Positions 13,946 through 15,864 of a stretch of DNA of 15,864 nt are shown in pieces. The position numbers and the translations under genes were made by a program. The notes beneath the pieces were generated by a model. The model ran no database searches, was not told the origin of the DNA, and saw only the letters and a list, made by a program, of their open reading frames with translations. How positions within the stretch are numbered: position 1 is the first letter of the stretch; every line of letters starts with the position of its first letter. The stretch covers positions 1 through 15,864 of the forward strand of contig QHNU01000108.1 of assembly GCA_003218525.1 (NCBI GenBank), given 5' to 3'. Origin of the DNA: Verrucomicrobiota bacterium (GTDB taxonomy: Bacteria > Verrucomicrobiota > Verrucomicrobiia > Chthoniobacterales > UBA10450).

Positions 13946-14734
13946 TTAATTATTGGTATCTGTAAAATGGAGCAATGCCTCGTAAACGCCGGCACCATAA
14001 TCCCGCGAGCCCACGTAGCCGCCGGCTGCTCGTACCGTCTCCTTCACCGCATCGATCGCGTTCGCCGGACACGCCGGCATGGCAGCAAAACGGCCGTCTA
14101 GCATCGAAAGATCGTTGTGATGATCACCGGCTGCGAAAATGTTCTCGCGCGGAATTTCGATTAGCCGGGCCAACTCGCCCAAAGCAGCGCCTTTGTGGTA
14201 ATCGGCGTGGCAAAAACGAAGGTAGACAGTGTTCCGTTGATAATTGAACTGCGGTTGTCTTCGACGCACCTTGTCGATGAATCTGGTAATGCGATCCATT
14301 TCTTCCTCGTTTTGTGCGACGACTCCTTCGACACGTTCGCCCAGATAGAGCACCCGCGCGTTGGTGTTCTGGTTGATGAAATCAACAATCTCACTCAGAA
14401 CTGACTCCGCCGACGTGAATAGCTCGACGTGAGCGCGCGCGCAGCGATCATTCCAATCGCCGAACGCCTCCCATTTGTGGCTGCCGTTTTGCGCCGGACG
14501 AAATACTTCACGTTCGCTTGTCAGAATAAAATCGGGGTGAATGGGAAATTTGAAATCGAGCAGACCCGATTCCAGGAGTTCAACCGAGCGGCCTGTATTG
14601 ATCGCCCATGTTGCTCCGGTTTGCTGCAGCTGGCCGATTAACTCCATACAATCCGGATCGAGCACTGGATTGTCATCATGGGCGACAAGGGTGCCGTCGA
14701 AATCAGTGCTAAGGAGGCGAATTTTTGGACGCAT
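13946..14734 (-). CDS. HAD-superfamily (Cof/IIB-type) hydrolase, 262 aa
   Basis: The four HAD motifs are present in order: motif I DFDGT (Asp11 nucleophile, Asp13), motif II INTGR (Thr47), motif III Lys181 in HKGAALGEL, and motif IV GDHHND (Asp204, Asp208). A cap region lies between motifs II and III (about 75-175), the position of the C2 cap of the IIB/Cof subfamily, which includes sugar phosphatases and sucrose-phosphate phosphatases. The likely reaction is Mg-dependent hydrolysis of a phosphate ester; the substrate is not evident. The length is typical. Start ATG 14734 is 56 nt from the divergent small coiled-coil gene, so the short gap must hold both promoters; I see no clear -35/-10 pair. 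The gene converges with the Mpv17-like gene. Confidence 0.85.
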   Translation of the reverse strand: MRPKIRLLSTDFDGTLVAHDDNPVLDPDCMELIGQLQQTGATWAINTGRSVELLESGLLDFKFPIHPDFILTSEREVFRPAQNGSHKWEAFGDWNDRCARAHVELFTSAESVLSEIVDFINQNTNARVLYLGERVEGVVAQNEEEMDRITRFIDKVRRRQPQFNYQRNTVYLRFCHADYHKGAALGELARLIEIPRENIFAAGDHHNDLSMLDGRFAAMPACPANAIDAVKETVRAAGGYVGSRDYGAGVYEALLHFTDTNN

Positions 14735-14790
14735 TAGAGTGGTAACTTAGAAATTGATTTCATCGGCGCAACGGACAACGGTTTTCTGCC

Positions 14791-15081
14791 ATGAAATCGG
14801 CTTACGAGTTGGCGATGGAACGACTTCAGAAAAACGCTCCGAGCGCGTCTTTCACCGACGAGCAAAAAGCTAAGCTGGGGGAAATCGATTCCCAGTTTGA
14901 GGCAAAAATTGCAGGGAAGAAAATTTTTCTGAGTCAAGAAATCGAAAAGGCGATTGTAGCGGGGCAGGTTGATGAGGTGGAAAAATTGCAACGGCAATTA
15001 ACGACCGAAATCCGGCGACTGCAGGACGATTGCGAATCAAAAAAAGAGAAATTACGGGATTCTTTTAAGCCTGGCCCGTAA
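14791..15081 (+). CDS. Small coiled-coil protein, 96 aa, unknown function
   Basis: The sequence MKSAYELAMERLQKNAPSAS is followed by a continuous charged helix: DEQKAKLGEIDSQFEAKIAG, FLSQEIEKAIVAGQVDEVEK and LQRQLTTEIRRLQDDCESKK. Heptad-like spacing suggests a coiled coil or a two-helix hairpin. There is no signal peptide and no catalytic motif. From memory, proteins opening MKSAYELAMERL occur as conserved hypotheticals in Verrucomicrobiota and Planctomycetota, but no function is known to me. The ribosome binding site is weak. It is divergent from the HAD gene and ends 27 nt before the stop of the convergent desaturase gene. The desaturase's unshifted frame stays open through this gene on the other strand, but as a shadow. 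Confidence 0.75.
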   Translation: MKSAYELAMERLQKNAPSASFTDEQKAKLGEIDSQFEAKIAGKKIFLSQEIEKAIVAGQVDEVEKLQRQLTTEIRRLQDDCESKKEKLRDSFKPGP

Positions 15082-15108
15082 CGATGTAACTCGCCTGAGA
15101 GTGCCGCC

Positions 15109-15333
15109 CTACGAAACGGCCTCGGCGGTTTCGGCCGGCTCTTTTTTCCCCCGTAGTGGAAGATTAGGATCGAGGAACCCGAGCATATGCGCGCGGTTAA
15201 TAACGCGTACGCCTTCCTGCTTTTGCAGCTTGGCAATCTGCCGCTGGAATTGCTCCATTTTCGTCCAGTGCACCTTGGGCCGGAAATGATGCTCCGCGTG
15301 ATAACCGTTGTAGAAGAATAGCCAATTGTAACC
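15109..15333 (-). CDS. Fatty acid desaturase-like protein, C-terminal part (frame after a frameshift in G6)
   Basis: From GGT at 15333 this frame reads GYNWLFFYNGYHAEHHFRPK, carrying the third histidine box of membrane desaturases (HAEHH), then VHWTKMEQFQRQIAKLQKQE and INRAHMLGFLDP, and stops at TAG 15111-15109. It is the natural continuation of the N-terminal part upstream: with one more G in the run at 15332-15337 the protein would read IAWGGYNWLF without a break. The frame is also open upstream to 15510, but that stretch is arginine- and leucine-rich and shadows the other frame. The stop is 27 nt from the convergent coiled-coil gene. Confidence 0.8.
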   Translation of the reverse strand, partial: GYNWLFFYNGYHAEHHFRPKVHWTKMEQFQRQIAKLQKQEGVRVINRAHMLGFLDPNLPLRGKKEPAETAEAVS

Positions 15334-15864
15334 CCCCACGCAATCGGCTTGTCGGGATTGGCGCCATAATGGCGAAAGTAACCGTTCAAATAGCTGAAGC
15401 AGTGTCCGAGGTAAAAAAACGGCAGAAAGAAGAAGAGAATATAGCGCCAGTTGAAGAGGAACATGATGAATAAGACGGTCGCGAATGAGGCCAGCTCGAT
15501 ATTTCCCCACATCAACTCGCGATTCCCGCGTTTGCGCAGCTCCTTGCGAATGGCCGCCGGATTATCGCGGAAGAAGCTGAGAAAAACATAGCTCCAGGGA
15601 TTCTCCGCCTCGCCATCGTGCCCGTGACGGTAAATGGAAATCCAGTCAATGGTCTCGCCATGATCATCGGGCCGATCAGCGTTACCTTTATGGTGTTGCA
15701 TGTGGACGACATCGTAATAGGTCTGCGAAAAACAGCAGGCGATCGACTCGATGATGCCAAAGACGCGGTTCATCCAATTCGGTCGGAAGAAGGGGTTGTG
15801 AATGAAATTGTGGGAGACGCCGTTGATGTTGGCGTTGATCATCAGAGCATAGACAAAGCCCATG
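15334..15864 (-). CDS. Fatty acid desaturase-like membrane protein, N-terminal part, cut by window edge
   Basis: The frame is open from the right edge. The first visible residues, MGFVYALMINANINGVSHN, are probably internal, since the family usually has another 40-90 residues before box 1. Box 1 is HNFIH (residues 18-22 of the visible part) and box 2 is HMQHH (54-58); helices follow at about 122-137 and 141-155 (ILFFFLPFFYLGHC). These His boxes bind the di-iron centre that desaturases and hydroxylases of the PF00487 type use to oxidise C-H bonds of acyl chains or related lipids. The exact substrate is unclear. Continuing in this frame past the G6 tract gives a Ser/Arg-rich nonsense tail down to 14934, while box 3 lies in the next frame. 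Confidence 0.82.

Noticed and set aside
14934..15329. Extension of the desaturase first frame down to 14934
   Set aside because: After the G6 tract this frame is Ser/Arg-rich and lacks box 3, which lies in the next frame; it also runs into the coiled-coil gene on the other strand.

Overview
This looks like a chromosomal stretch from a Gram-negative, moderately GC-rich bacterium. The gene set is a cyclic glucan synthase, an FtsX-type permease, ECF sigma and anti-sigma factors, exported proteins and several membrane enzymes. Some small proteins and the dispersed ATCCCGA/TCGGGAT repeats recall soil Verrucomicrobiota (Chthoniobacterales-like). That placement is from memory of such genomes and is not proved here. 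There is no phage, transposase, CRISPR array or rRNA.

Layout. (1) 1-914, minus: N-terminal part of a cyclic beta-1,2-glucan synthase that runs off the left edge. (2) 915-1637: a mostly gene-poor stretch with one small exported ORF and a decayed 5' half of a tRNA-Lys(CTT). (3) 1638-5269, plus: an FtsX/MacB-type ABC permease overlapping by 4 nt an AttH/CrtC lipocalin-like protein; no ATPase gene is next to them. (4) 5271-5444, minus: rpmH (ribosomal protein L34), a short gene easily missed, with a TTGACA promoter candidate. (5) 5545-6813, plus: a GNAT acetyltransferase and an M50 site-2-type membrane protease. (6) 12863 down to 6815, minus: a close-packed run of rlmN, an unknown 211-aa protein, ECF sigma, Cys-poor membrane anti-sigma, exported 148-aa protein, and an M1 aminopeptidase broken by a -1 frameshift. 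(7) 12915-13928: an Mpv17/PMP22-like membrane protein bracketed by pieces of a palindromic intergenic repeat. (8) 13946-14734, minus: a HAD hydrolase, divergent from a small coiled-coil protein (14791-15081, plus). (9) 15109-15864, minus: a fatty-acid-desaturase-like enzyme, cut by the right edge and frameshifted in a G6 tract.

How the genes work together. The clearest functional unit is the sigma/anti-sigma/exported protein/aminopeptidase run. It has overlapping or near-abutting junctions, and a strong hairpin carries the stop codon just upstream of the sigma gene. An intramembrane protease ends 1 nt from the end of the aminopeptidase, so a regulated-proteolysis link to the anti-sigma factor is possible but is only inference. 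The permease/AttH pair is a second clear unit.

Two genes (M1 aminopeptidase and desaturase) need one extra base each to be intact, and the glucan synthase N-terminus hints at a compensated pair of A-tract indels. Sequencing or assembly indels are therefore a serious alternative to real gene decay.
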